This document shows, piece by piece, positions 1 through 8,108 of a DNA stretch of 64,000 nucleotides; within the stretch, counting starts at the first letter, position 1; the number at the start of each line of letters is the position of its first letter. The notes under the pieces are model-generated. The model made no database searches and was not told the DNA's origin. It saw only the letters and a program-made list of their open reading frames with translations. The position numbers and the translations under genes were made by a program. This DNA comes from Gallalistipes aquisgranensis (GTDB lineage: Bacteria > Bacteroidota > Bacteroidia > Bacteroidales > Rikenellaceae), in the NCBI RefSeq assembly GCF_014982715.1, contig NZ_JADCJY010000001.1, positions 1,116,001-1,180,000 on the forward strand, given 5' to 3'.

Positions 1-1
1 C

Positions 2-1258
2 CACAAGCTGTTCGGATTCCCCATCTTCCTGTTCCTGATGTGGCTGATGTTCGAAGTCACGTTCCAGTTGGGAGCCTATCCCATGGAGTGGATCGAGGCG
101 GGTGTCGGCTGGCTCTCATCGCTGGTAGAACAGGGTATGGCTGAAGGTGCGCTCAAGGACCTGATCGTGGACGGCGTACTGGGCGGCGTGGGCGGCGTGA
201 TCGTTTTCCTGCCCAACATACTGATTCTATACTTCTTCATTTCGTTCATGGAAGATTCGGGCTACATGGCCCGGGCCGCGTTCATCATGGACAAGATCAT
301 GCACAGGATCGGCCTGCACGGCAAGTCGTTCATCCCGCTGATCATGGGCTTCGGCTGCAACGTCCCCGCCATCATGGCTTCGCGGACGATCGAAAGTCAC
401 AGCAGCCGGCTGATCACCATCCTGATCAATCCGTTCATGTCATGCAGTGCACGGCTTCCCATCTATATCCTGCTGGTGGGTACATTCTTTCCGAAGCATG
501 CCAGTCTCGTCTTCATGGGGCTCTATCTGCTGGGTATTCTGGTGGCCATCGTGACGGCCAAGTTGATGCGCAAATTCCTCTTCAAAAAGGACGAGACGCC
601 GTTCGTCATGGAGCTACCGCCCTACCGGCTCCCTTCGGGCAAAGCCACCCTCCAGCACATGTGGGACAAGGCCGCCCAATATCTGCGCAAAATGGGCGGC
701 ATCATTCTCGTCGCTTCGATCTTCATTTGGTTCCTGAGCTACTTTCCGAGGCCGAAAGAGGAGATACTGCCCAGGGACGTACAAAGCGAAGCCATCGCGG
801 AGGGAGTGACGTCGACCGACCTCCAGACGCTCGAAACGCTGGAGCAACAGAAAAACTCCTATCTCGGCCGTATCGGGCAGTTCTGCGAACCGGTCGTGGA
901 ACCGCTGGGCTTCAACTGGAAAGTAAGTATCGCCCTGTTGTCGGGAGCTGCTGCCAAAGAACTGGTAGTCAGCACACTCGGCGTCCTCTATGCGGAAAGC
1001 GACCCGGAAGACACCGGAGCCTTGTCAGAAAAACTGACCGCACCCAATCCTCAGACAGGGGTTCCCGATCTCACGCCTCTTTCGGCCCTGGCATTTCTGG
1101 TATTCGTCCTGCTCTATTTCCCGTGCATCGCCGCACTGGTGGCTATTGCCAACGAAACGGGCAGTTGGAAATGGGCTCTGTTCTCGATCCTCTACAACAC
1201 GCTTATCGCCTGGCTCGTGGCATTCCTGGTTTATCAGATCGGTAGTCTGTTTATCTGA
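2..1258 (+). CDS. feoB: Ferrous iron transport protein B, C-terminal part
   Basis: This is the membrane-permease half of FeoB, which imports Fe2+ across the inner membrane using an N-terminal GTPase domain that lies before the window. The reading frame is open from base 2, so the gene is cut by the window edge. Visible hallmarks are the Gate/core segments MEDSGYMARAAFIMDK and GFGCNVPAIMASRTI, with the conserved Cys in GCNVP. Several hydrophobic helices follow, including the second gate region around SGAAAKELVVSTLGVLY and a final helix pair. A FeoB-associated Cys-rich protein follows six bases later. Confident by family motifs. Confidence 0.96.
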   Translation, partial: HKLFGFPIFLFLMWLMFEVTFQLGAYPMEWIEAGVGWLSSLVEQGMAEGALKDLIVDGVLGGVGGVIVFLPNILILYFFISFMEDSGYMARAAFIMDKIMHRIGLHGKSFIPLIMGFGCNVPAIMASRTIESHSSRLITILINPFMSCSARLPIYILLVGTFFPKHASLVFMGLYLLGILVAIVTAKLMRKFLFKKDETPFVMELPPYRLPSGKATLQHMWDKAAQYLRKMGGIILVASIFIWFLSYFPRPKEEILPRDVQSEAIAEGVTSTDLQTLETLEQQKNSYLGRIGQFCEPVVEPLGFNWKVSIALLSGAAAKELVVSTLGVLYAESDPEDTGALSEKLTAPNPQTGVPDLTPLSALAFLVFVLLYFPCIAALVAIANETGSWKWALFSILYNTLIAWLVAFLVYQIGSLFI

Positions 1259-1264
1259 AAAGAT

Positions 1265-1507
1265 ATGGTACAGGACATCATCGTATACATCATCATCGGG
1301 CTGGTCATCCTGGAAATCATTCGACGGATAGCCAAACTCTTTCTGCGGAAAAAGGGGGATTTCGATCCTTGCGCAGGATGTGCCGGTTGCGAAACTCGTG
1401 ATCTGTTCCGCCGCAAACAGGAAAAATGCCTGGAAGAAAAAGGAGAAAGAAAACGGCGGAAAGACAATCGCGCAGGAGGATGTTCCTGCGGCTGCGGATG
1501 TCATTGA
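1265..1507 (+). CDS. FeoB-associated Cys-rich membrane protein
   Basis: An 80-residue protein that begins with a hydrophobic helix (residues 4-20, QDIIVYIIIGLVILEII). A basic stretch follows, then CAGCAGC, and the protein ends in a Cys-rich tail, CSCGCGCH. This matches the small FeoB-associated Cys-rich family found next to feoB in Bacteroidota. The role is unproven; it may handle Fe2+ at the permease exit or act like FeoC. It starts six bases after feoB, so the two are almost certainly co-transcribed. Confidence 0.9.
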   Translation: MVQDIIVYIIIGLVILEIIRRIAKLFLRKKGDFDPCAGCAGCETRDLFRRKQEKCLEEKGERKRRKDNRAGGCSCGCGCH

Positions 1508-1619
1508 CAGTCTTTGTCATTCTGGGAAAGCCTGCAGTCACCATCGCGCCCGGCCCCGAATTCGGACAGAATGTCCTCTTGCAAAAAAGGCCAACATCCC
1601 GTCCGGGAAACGGCCCGCT

Positions 1620-2048
1620 TTAAAACCATAGTATTTTTCCGGAACGGAATCGGGGCTTTTCGTCACCGTCTCCGTAAGGGTCATAGCGGTCGACATTGCA
1701 ACCGAACTCTTTCAAAAACCCGATTTTACCTTCGGGCGTCCACCCGACAAGCGAAACGCCGTCGAACATATCGCCGCCTCCGTCGTTCATCCGGCTTTCG
1801 AAGAACCATTCCACAACCGTGCGGTCCTCTCCATGCATATATCGCCCGATATTCCAGGCAACAACGCGTCCCCGCGTGTTCCACTCGTCAAACCACCGTT
1901 TGACTTCGCCGGCGCCCCGGTACTCCGGCCCCCAACTCTCGATATAATGGACATCCGGAGAAAAAATCTCCGCGATTCCCGTATCGGTTCCCTTCACCCA
2001 CATATCGAACCACCGGCAGACGATACGCTCCCTTCTTTCCGCATCCAT
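1620..2048 (-). CDS. SnoaL/NTF2-like fold protein
   Basis: A 142-residue soluble protein without a signal peptide. The pattern (RWFDMWVKGTDTGIAEIFSPDVHYIESWGPEYRG near the N terminus, then GRVVAWNIGRYMHGEDRTVVEWFFES) is that of NTF2-like cone-barrel proteins of the SnoaL type. Members are small ligand-binding proteins or isomerase-like enzymes, and the substrate cannot be told from sequence. It is last in a three-gene minus-strand operon after a transporter and a low-molecular-weight phosphatase, with six bases between it and the phosphatase. The family call is good; the function is unknown. Confidence 0.82.
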   Translation of the reverse strand: MDAERRERIVCRWFDMWVKGTDTGIAEIFSPDVHYIESWGPEYRGAGEVKRWFDEWNTRGRVVAWNIGRYMHGEDRTVVEWFFESRMNDGGGDMFDGVSLVGWTPEGKIGFLKEFGCNVDRYDPYGDGDEKPRFRSGKILWF

Positions 2049-2054
2049 AACTTT

Positions 2055-2546
2055 TTAACGCTTCAACCGCAGCATCCCGTTTTTCAGATCTTCCAGCAAA
2101 CCCGAGCAGGCGTCTTCCAATAAATCCAGTACGAGTTCGAAACCGCGGGCACCTTCGTAATAGGGATCGGGGACATAAGTGGCCTGATGACACCGGCAGA
2201 AAGCTGTCATCCGCCGAATCTTATCCGCTTCTTCCGGAGAGGGGGCCAACCGATAAGCCCGCTCGTAATTCGAATCATCCATCACCACGATCAGGTCGAA
2301 TTCCCGAAAATCGTCTTCCGTGATCCGCCTCGAACGACTCGCCAATTCATAGCCGCGAGCCCGTGCGGCCCGTCTCATGCGTGGATCGGGCAGATCGCCC
2401 GCATGCCCGCCATAGGTTCCCGCCGAGTCGACTTCGATCCGTGAAGACAATCCCTCCCGCTTCACCAGCTGACGCATGATCTCCTCGGCAGCCGGAGAAC
2501 GGCAGATATTGCCAAGGCAAACAAACAATATCTTTATTTTTTCCAT
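2055..2546 (-). CDS. Low-molecular-weight protein-tyrosine phosphatase
   Basis: A 163-residue protein of normal family length. The phosphate-binding loop CLGNICRS is at residues 10-17 (nucleophile Cys10, Arg16 of the CX5R signature). The general-acid segment VPDPYYEG is present near residue 127, and the DSAGT motif occurs around residue 41. It removes phosphate from phosphotyrosine. In Bacteroidota such enzymes often act on exopolysaccharide tyrosine kinases, but no kinase is nearby. It sits four bases after the transporter gene and six before the SnoaL-like gene, so it is mid-operon. Confidence 0.93.
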   Translation of the reverse strand: MEKIKILFVCLGNICRSPAAEEIMRQLVKREGLSSRIEVDSAGTYGGHAGDLPDPRMRRAARARGYELASRSRRITEDDFREFDLIVVMDDSNYERAYRLAPSPEEADKIRRMTAFCRCHQATYVPDPYYEGARGFELVLDLLEDACSGLLEDLKNGMLRLKR

Positions 2547-2550
2547 AAGG

Positions 2551-4227
2551 CTATCCGACGGAGAAAATGATGAGCAGCTGGGCCGTCAGCACCCGCAGGA
2601 ACATCGTAAGCGGATAGACCGTGGCATAACTCACGGCCGGCATGTCGTTCCCCGCCAAGGCGTTCGAATAGGCCAGCGCGGGAGGGTCGGTCATACTGCC
2701 GGCAATCAGCCCCATCAACGTATAATAATTGGTCTTATACACCTTACGGGCGAATACGGCCACAAGCAGAATCGGGACTACGGTGATGACAAAACCGTAT
2801 CCGATCCAGTGATACCCTCCCTCATACACGATCGTCCGGACAAATCCGTCTCCGGCACCGAGCCCCACGCAGGCCAAGAAGAGCGATATGCCGATTTCAC
2901 GCAGCATCAGATTGGCACTCATCGTCGTATAGGTAACCAGCTTGTAATGGGGCCCGAAGCGGCTGATAAGAATCGAAACCACCAAAGGCCCTCCGGCCAG
3001 CCCCAGTTTGATCGGCTGCGGCACACCGGGGAACACGAACGGGATACTGCCCAGCAACACCCCCAGGCAGATTCCGATGAAAATAGGTATCAGATTGGGT
3101 TCGCGCAGCCGCAGCATCGAATTGCCCAACAGGCGGGTAATATCCTTGATCGCCATTTCGCTGCCCACGACCGTCAGCCGGTCGCCCATCTGGAGCTGCA
3201 GATCATGACGGGCGATCAGATCGACTCCGGCCCGGTTGACACGGGTCACTGTCACGCCGAACCCTTTGCGCAGTTTCAGGTCTCCGATCCGCTTGCCGTT
3301 GAGTTCGGGCTTGGTAATGATGATCCGCCTGGAAATGAACTGGGAATCGAGTTCTTCCCAATCCTTATGGCTCATTTCGATCCGTTTACCGACCAGATTT
3401 ATAATGGGCCGCATATGCTCAGCCGAAGCCACGACCAGCACCTTGTCCCCTTCACGGAGCACCGTTTCGGCATTCACGATCTCGATCCGTCCGTCGCGCC
3501 TCAACACCCGGGAAACGACGAACGGCCGGTTGATGGAATGTTTCACGTCCACGACCTTCTGTCCGTCGATCAGCGGATTGACGATCAGCACGGAAGCGAG
3601 TTCCGCCTCTTTGGCCGCACGTTCGTCGTTTTCGGCCAACGCCTTGTTCTCCTCCTCGAAGCGGATGCGGAACAGCCAGCGGATAAAAATGATCGCGAGG
3701 ATAATTCCCACCACACCCAACGGATAGGCTACGGCATACCCCAGAGCGATGGTCTCGTCGCTGCCGCCCGTCATGTCGGTGAAAGTCTGCTGGGCGGCAC
3801 CGAGACCGGGCGTATTGGTGACGGCACCGGAGAGGATACCGACCATCGTGGTGATTCCGATACCGGTAGCCAGGTGAAGCGCGTATGCGGTAGCCACGCC
3901 CAACAGGACGATCGCCGAAGCGAGCATATTGAGCCGGATACCTCCTTTTTTGAACGAAGAGAAAAAGCCGGGCCCCACCTGCAACCCGATCGAATAGACG
4001 AACAGTATCAAACCGAATTCACGGATGAAATGGAGCGTATGGGGGTCCATCCGCATCCCGAAATGGCTGAAAATGATTCCTACGAAGAGAATCCAGGTGA
4101 CACCCAGCGAAATGCCGGCCACCTTCACCTTTCCCAGAAATACCCCCACGGCGATCACGGCGGACAGAATCAGCACCGAATGGGCGATTCCCTCCCCGAA
4201 AATCAAAGAATTAAGCCATTCCATCAC
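2551..4227 (-). CDS. AspT/YbjL-family putative transporter with RCK-C domains
   Basis: A 558-residue inner-membrane protein. Two hydrophobic halves (about residues 1-200 and 380-558) flank a soluble centre at about 207-375 with two TrkA-C (RCK-C) style units, such as VLREGDKVLVVASAEH and LQMGDRLTVVGSE. This is the layout of the aspartate:alanine exchanger family (YidE/YbjL duplication). The membrane halves contain repeated GxLSGAVTNTPGLGA- and GSMTDPPALA-type motifs, consistent with an internal duplication. The substrate is unknown. It is first in the operon with the phosphatase and SnoaL-like genes and diverges from the B12 locus. Confidence 0.88.
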   Translation of the reverse strand: MMEWLNSLIFGEGIAHSVLILSAVIAVGVFLGKVKVAGISLGVTWILFVGIIFSHFGMRMDPHTLHFIREFGLILFVYSIGLQVGPGFFSSFKKGGIRLNMLASAIVLLGVATAYALHLATGIGITTMVGILSGAVTNTPGLGAAQQTFTDMTGGSDETIALGYAVAYPLGVVGIILAIIFIRWLFRIRFEEENKALAENDERAAKEAELASVLIVNPLIDGQKVVDVKHSINRPFVVSRVLRRDGRIEIVNAETVLREGDKVLVVASAEHMRPIINLVGKRIEMSHKDWEELDSQFISRRIIITKPELNGKRIGDLKLRKGFGVTVTRVNRAGVDLIARHDLQLQMGDRLTVVGSEMAIKDITRLLGNSMLRLREPNLIPIFIGICLGVLLGSIPFVFPGVPQPIKLGLAGGPLVVSILISRFGPHYKLVTYTTMSANLMLREIGISLFLACVGLGAGDGFVRTIVYEGGYHWIGYGFVITVVPILLVAVFARKVYKTNYYTLMGLIAGSMTDPPALAYSNALAGNDMPAVSYATVYPLTMFLRVLTAQLLIIFSVG

Positions 4228-4376
4228 GCAGACAGTTTTAGTTTAGCAACGCCCTTCCTCTCAAATTCCGGGCAAAACGCCTGCAAAGATACACAAAACG
4301 AAAGAACTAAAAAACATACGGTCCCGCCACGAAGTAAAATTGAGCGGACGGACGGTACAATTTGTCCGATTTTGAC

Positions 4377-4384
4377 TATCTTTG
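4377..4384 (+). promoter_or_regulatory. Candidate -7 element for the first B12 transcript
   Basis: The octamer TATCTTTG fits the Bacteroidota -7 consensus TAnnTTTG and lies just before the 5' end of the cobalamin riboswitch, placing a transcription start near 4390. No good TTTG lies at the ideal 19-base distance upstream, so only the -7 half is supported. Confidence 0.5.
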
Positions 4385-4388
4385 CCGG

Positions 4389-4568
4389 CGCAAGGTCCGG
4401 CGACGGGGGCATTGCCCTGCGGCCGGTTAAAAGGGAATGCCGTGAGAATCGGCGACAGTTCCTGCTGCTGTGAATCTCCGCCCCGCACGGGGCAATTCCG
4501 GACAATCTTTGCCACTGGCCCCAAGGTCGGGAAGGCGTCGCGGAAGGGATAAGTCAGAAGACCTGCCC
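4389..4568 (+). ncRNA. Cobalamin riboswitch (first)
   Basis: The leader carries the conserved cobalamin-aptamer blocks in order: GGTTAAAAGGGAATGCCGTG, then AATCGGCGACAG, then CCTGCTGCTGTGAA, then GCCACTG, and finally the B12 box AAGTCAGAAGACCTGCC. The ends GCAAGGTC and GACCTGCC can pair as the closing stem. It is followed 213 bases later by a BtuG-like lipoprotein and a BtuB-type receptor, which are classic B12-repressed uptake genes. Adenosylcobalamin binding should lower expression of the two genes. Confidence 0.95.
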
Positions 4569-4780
4569 TGCAACATATTCAGATTGTGTCTCAGCGATAA
4601 GACAAAGATGAACCTGATTCGTACCAATCATTTTGCAAGGGCTTTGCCCGTCATGTCCCCGGAACCTGCCGCAAGCTGTTCTGCCAGGGAAACCGCACAT
4701 CTTCCCCGGACCCGCCGGCTCTCTTTCCCGGCGGAAATGCCGCATTTCAAACACCACGGAGAATCAACAATCGCATACCG

Positions 4781-5896
4781 ATGAAAAACAGATTGACAAA
4801 ATTGCTGGCACTGGCCGTTTTCACCTCGGTACTGGCCGCATGTATGGACTACGGGGAACGCCCCGTCGAACGACTGTCCGCAGACGACTCCCCGGGTCTG
4901 TTCATCACCAATGAAGGCAATTTCATGTACGGGACGGCCACCCTCTCCTACTACGACATAGGTAAAAAGCAAGTGGAGAACAACGTCTTCATCCGTGCGA
5001 ACGGGATCAAACTCGGCGACGTGGCCCAGTCGATGGTCGTCCGGGACGGACTGGGGTACGTGGTGGTGAACAATTCGAGCGTGATTTTCGTCATAGACCT
5101 CAAGACGTTCAAGATCGTCAATATGCTCAAGGGCCTCATCTCGCCCCGCTACATCCATTTCGTGAACGACGAGAAAGCTTATGTGACCGATCTTTACGCC
5201 TTCGCCATCACGGTATTCAACCCGAAGACGATGGAGATCGTCAAACGGATCAGGACCGACATTCCGGGCAAGACGACACCCTCTACCGAACAGATGGTAC
5301 AGTACAAAAACTTTGTATTCACCAACTGCTGGTCGTACGACAACAAAATCCTGATTATCGACACGGAAACCGACACGGCGGTCGATTACATCGAAGTCGG
5401 CAAACAACCGACCTCGCTGGTCATCGACAAACACGACAAGCTCTGGACGATCACCGACGGAGGATATGCCGGCAGTCCTTACGGGCAAGAGGCCCCGGGA
5501 CTGTATCGGGTGGATGCGGAGACCCGCCGGGTGGAAAAGGTGTTCAAGTTCGAAATGGGAGACCGCGGATCGGAAATCTGCATGAACGAAGCCCGTGACT
5601 CCATTTTCTTTATCCGAAGCCGGCAGGAAACCGTAAACGGAAAGACGGAATCCCGCGACCACATCTGGAAAATGAGCGTCGGAGCGGACGATCTGCCCGA
5701 CGAACCGTTCCTGACGAACACCAGTACGAACCACTGGTACGGGCTCACCGTAGATCCGCACACGTCGGAAGTTTACGTGGCCGACGCCATAGATTACGTA
5801 CAGCCGGGAGTGATCTACCGTTACTCGGCCAGGGGAGAACTCCTCGACAAATTCCAGGTCGGGGTCATTCCGGGAGCATTCTGTTTTAACTATTAA
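4781..5896 (+). CDS. BtuG-like surface B12-binding propeller lipoprotein
   Basis: A 371-residue lipoprotein with signal peptide and lipobox Cys21 (VLAAC). The rest is a YncE/DUF5074-like beta-propeller with repeated units such as GYVVVNNSSVIFVIDLKTFKIV, KAYVTDLYAFAITVFNPKTMEIV and DNKILIIDTETDTAVDYIEVGKQP. Known family: BtuG of Bacteroides thetaiotaomicron is a surface propeller that caps BtuB and binds B12 very tightly. Length, lipobox, the riboswitch upstream and a TonB receptor starting six bases downstream all fit that role. Ligand binding is inferred, not visible. Confidence 0.88.
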   Translation: MKNRLTKLLALAVFTSVLAACMDYGERPVERLSADDSPGLFITNEGNFMYGTATLSYYDIGKKQVENNVFIRANGIKLGDVAQSMVVRDGLGYVVVNNSSVIFVIDLKTFKIVNMLKGLISPRYIHFVNDEKAYVTDLYAFAITVFNPKTMEIVKRIRTDIPGKTTPSTEQMVQYKNFVFTNCWSYDNKILIIDTETDTAVDYIEVGKQPTSLVIDKHDKLWTITDGGYAGSPYGQEAPGLYRVDAETRRVEKVFKFEMGDRGSEICMNEARDSIFFIRSRQETVNGKTESRDHIWKMSVGADDLPDEPFLTNTSTNHWYGLTVDPHTSEVYVADAIDYVQPGVIYRYSARGELLDKFQVGVIPGAFCFNY

Positions 5897-5901
5897 GGGC
5901 C

Positions 5902-7965
5902 ATGAGACTATCGGAACACGATATTTTTCGGGGAGGAGTGACAGCAGTGCTTCTCTTGGGCGCGCTACACGGCGCCTACGGACAGAAACAGGAAAAGAAG
6001 GAGGCGGACCGCCCGGTGCGGACCATCCGGATCGAAGAAGTATCCGTCTCCACGAAACAGAAGCTGTCGGAAATCGGAGCCACCAAAACGGTTCTCGATA
6101 CCGTCGCCCTGCGGCAGAATGTAGTCCACAGCCTGGCGGAGGTACTGGCCCAGAATACACCGATCTTCATCAAGAGTTACGGTCGGGGAGCCATGGCTAC
6201 CGCCTCGTTCCGGGGGACCTCACCCTCGCATACGCAGGTTCTGTGGAACGGCATGAAGATCAACTCTCCGATGCTTGGCATGGTAGACTTTTCCCTGATC
6301 CCCTCCTATTTCATCGACGACGCCAGCCTGTTGCACGGAGCCGGATCGGTCGACGTGGCCGGAGGCGGATTGGGCGGAGCCATCGTGCTGGGAACCCGTC
6401 CGGCAGGCGAAGAAGGGTTCGGGCTGAACTTCATTCAAGGGATCAGCAGTTTCGACACCTACGACGAATTCCTGCGGCTCAGCTACGGAAACAGGAAGCT
6501 GCAAAGTTCGACCAGGGTATCCTATGCCCTCTCCGACAATGATTTCGAATACACGAATTACAACAAACTGAACGACGACCTGAAAACCCACCCCGTAGAG
6601 CACAATAAAAACTGTTCGTTCCGCGACCTGCACATCATGCAGGAATTGTATTACACCCTCGACCCGCGCAACAAACTGAGTGCCGCAGTCTGGTTCATGG
6701 ACTCCAACCGGGGCATCCCCGCCCTCAACGTGAACTATCAGGAGGAGGACCGCTCGAGCAACAAACAGGACGAGGCTACGCTGCGCGCGGTCGTAGGATG
6801 GGAGCGTCTGGGAGAAAAACTCCGGTTGGGGGCCAAGGCGGGATACACCTACTCCAATATGGTGTACCACAGTCACGGATCGGTCAACGAAGAGGGCGGA
6901 ACGGTGGCCGTAGAACAGGTTCATTCGCAAAGCGTGGTCCACACGGGGTTTCTGAACTTTTCAGCCGGTTACTATCCGTCGGAAAAGATCGCTCTGACGG
7001 CTGCGCTTTCAGCCAACTACCATGCCGTGGACAGCCGGGACAAATACATCTATGCGCTGGAGAAGAAAAACTACGATACGATGCGGCTCGAAGCCTCGAT
7101 GCTCGTCAGCGCCAAATACCGCCCCCATCCGCGTATCGGTTTCGGAATCGACCTGCGCGAGGAGAGCTACGGCGACCGCATGACGCCCTTGATTCCGGCC
7201 GGCTTCCTGGACATTGTGCTATGGCCGCGGTACAATGTGATATTGAAAGGATCGGTGGCCCGTAATTACCGTTACCCCACCATGAACGACCTCTACTTCC
7301 AGCCGGGAGGCAACGACACGCTCCGCACGGAAAAGGGATATACGTACGAAGGCGGCATCGAGTTCGGCATCCGAGAAAAAGGATTCCAACTCCAGGGCGA
7401 AGGGACGGTCTACAATTCGCACATAAACGACTGGATTCTGTGGCTGCCCACGTTCAAGGGCTACTGGTCGCCGATCAACGTCCGCAAGGTGCACAGCTAC
7501 GGTGTAGAGCTGCGAGGCAAGATGAATGTCGAACTGGGCCGCCAGTGGGCGCTCTACATGGATGCGAGCTGGGCCCGCACCCGTTCCGTCAACCACGGGA
7601 CCCCGATGGGAGAAAACGACCAGGCTGTGGGAAAACAACTCGTCTATGTCCCCGAGTACTCCTCTACCGTGACCGGACGGCTGAGTTGGAAAGGCTATTC
7701 GCTGACCTACAAATACAACTATTACAGCGAACGGTTCACCACCTCGAGCAACGATCCCGGATCGGTTTACCGGCTCGGTTCCTATTACATGAGCGACGTG
7801 TATCTCGAAAAAGGACTTCGTTTCAAAATAGCGGACCTCTCCCTGAAGTTCTGCATTTACAACCTTTTCAACGAAGAGTACGAATCGGTACTCTCCCGCC
7901 CCATGCCCCAGCAGAACTACGGTTTCTTCATCGGTATCCGCCCCAACTGGGGGAAAAAGAGATAG
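5902..7965 (+). CDS. btuB: TonB-dependent cobalamin receptor, BtuB type
   Basis: A 687-residue outer-membrane TonB receptor. It has a signal peptide ending near AYGQ, then a TonB-box-like stretch (IRIEEVSVSTKQK), a plug domain with FRGTSPSHTQVLWNGMKI and GAGSVDVAGGGLGGAI, and a 22-strand-type barrel ending in an aromatic C terminus. Under a cobalamin riboswitch and directly after a BtuG-like gene, it is best read as the B12 transporter BtuB, which moves corrinoids into the periplasm with TonB energy. The length is slightly above E. coli BtuB, as usual in Bacteroidota. Confidence 0.92.
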   Translation: MRLSEHDIFRGGVTAVLLLGALHGAYGQKQEKKEADRPVRTIRIEEVSVSTKQKLSEIGATKTVLDTVALRQNVVHSLAEVLAQNTPIFIKSYGRGAMATASFRGTSPSHTQVLWNGMKINSPMLGMVDFSLIPSYFIDDASLLHGAGSVDVAGGGLGGAIVLGTRPAGEEGFGLNFIQGISSFDTYDEFLRLSYGNRKLQSSTRVSYALSDNDFEYTNYNKLNDDLKTHPVEHNKNCSFRDLHIMQELYYTLDPRNKLSAAVWFMDSNRGIPALNVNYQEEDRSSNKQDEATLRAVVGWERLGEKLRLGAKAGYTYSNMVYHSHGSVNEEGGTVAVEQVHSQSVVHTGFLNFSAGYYPSEKIALTAALSANYHAVDSRDKYIYALEKKNYDTMRLEASMLVSAKYRPHPRIGFGIDLREESYGDRMTPLIPAGFLDIVLWPRYNVILKGSVARNYRYPTMNDLYFQPGGNDTLRTEKGYTYEGGIEFGIREKGFQLQGEGTVYNSHINDWILWLPTFKGYWSPINVRKVHSYGVELRGKMNVELGRQWALYMDASWARTRSVNHGTPMGENDQAVGKQLVYVPEYSSTVTGRLSWKGYSLTYKYNYYSERFTTSSNDPGSVYRLGSYYMSDVYLEKGLRFKIADLSLKFCIYNLFNEEYESVLSRPMPQQNYGFFIGIRPNWGKKR

Positions 7966-8059
7966 GAAACCGGTGTTCCGACCTGTCGGCCCGTACACCG
8001 CCGCAAAAGGTCTACCCTGTCTGCCAACCCGCCGAGATAAAGGCCTGTCACAAAGAGAA

Positions 8060-8087
8060 GAGGGAGCCGAACGATTCGGCTCCCTCC
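8060..8087. terminator. Bidirectional terminator between the two B12 operons
   Basis: An almost perfect hairpin (GAGGGAGCCGAA, loop CGA, TTCGGCTCCCTC) lies between the end of btuB on the plus strand and the end of the LRR gene on the minus strand. It can stop both convergent transcripts. The T-tail is short on both sides. Confidence 0.7.
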
Positions 8088-8108
8088 CTTCTGGAATCGC
8101 AGGGACAC

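Noticed and set aside
2476-4473. Plus-strand open frame of 665 codons opposite the AspT-like transporter
   Set aside because: Low-complexity His/Arg/Gln/Asp-rich translation without domains; it is the antisense shadow of the transporter and of the riboswitch leader.
4628-6160. Minus-strand frame of 510 codons opposite the BtuG-like gene
   Set aside because: Arg/Val/His-rich shadow of a lipoprotein gene controlled by a riboswitch on the plus strand.
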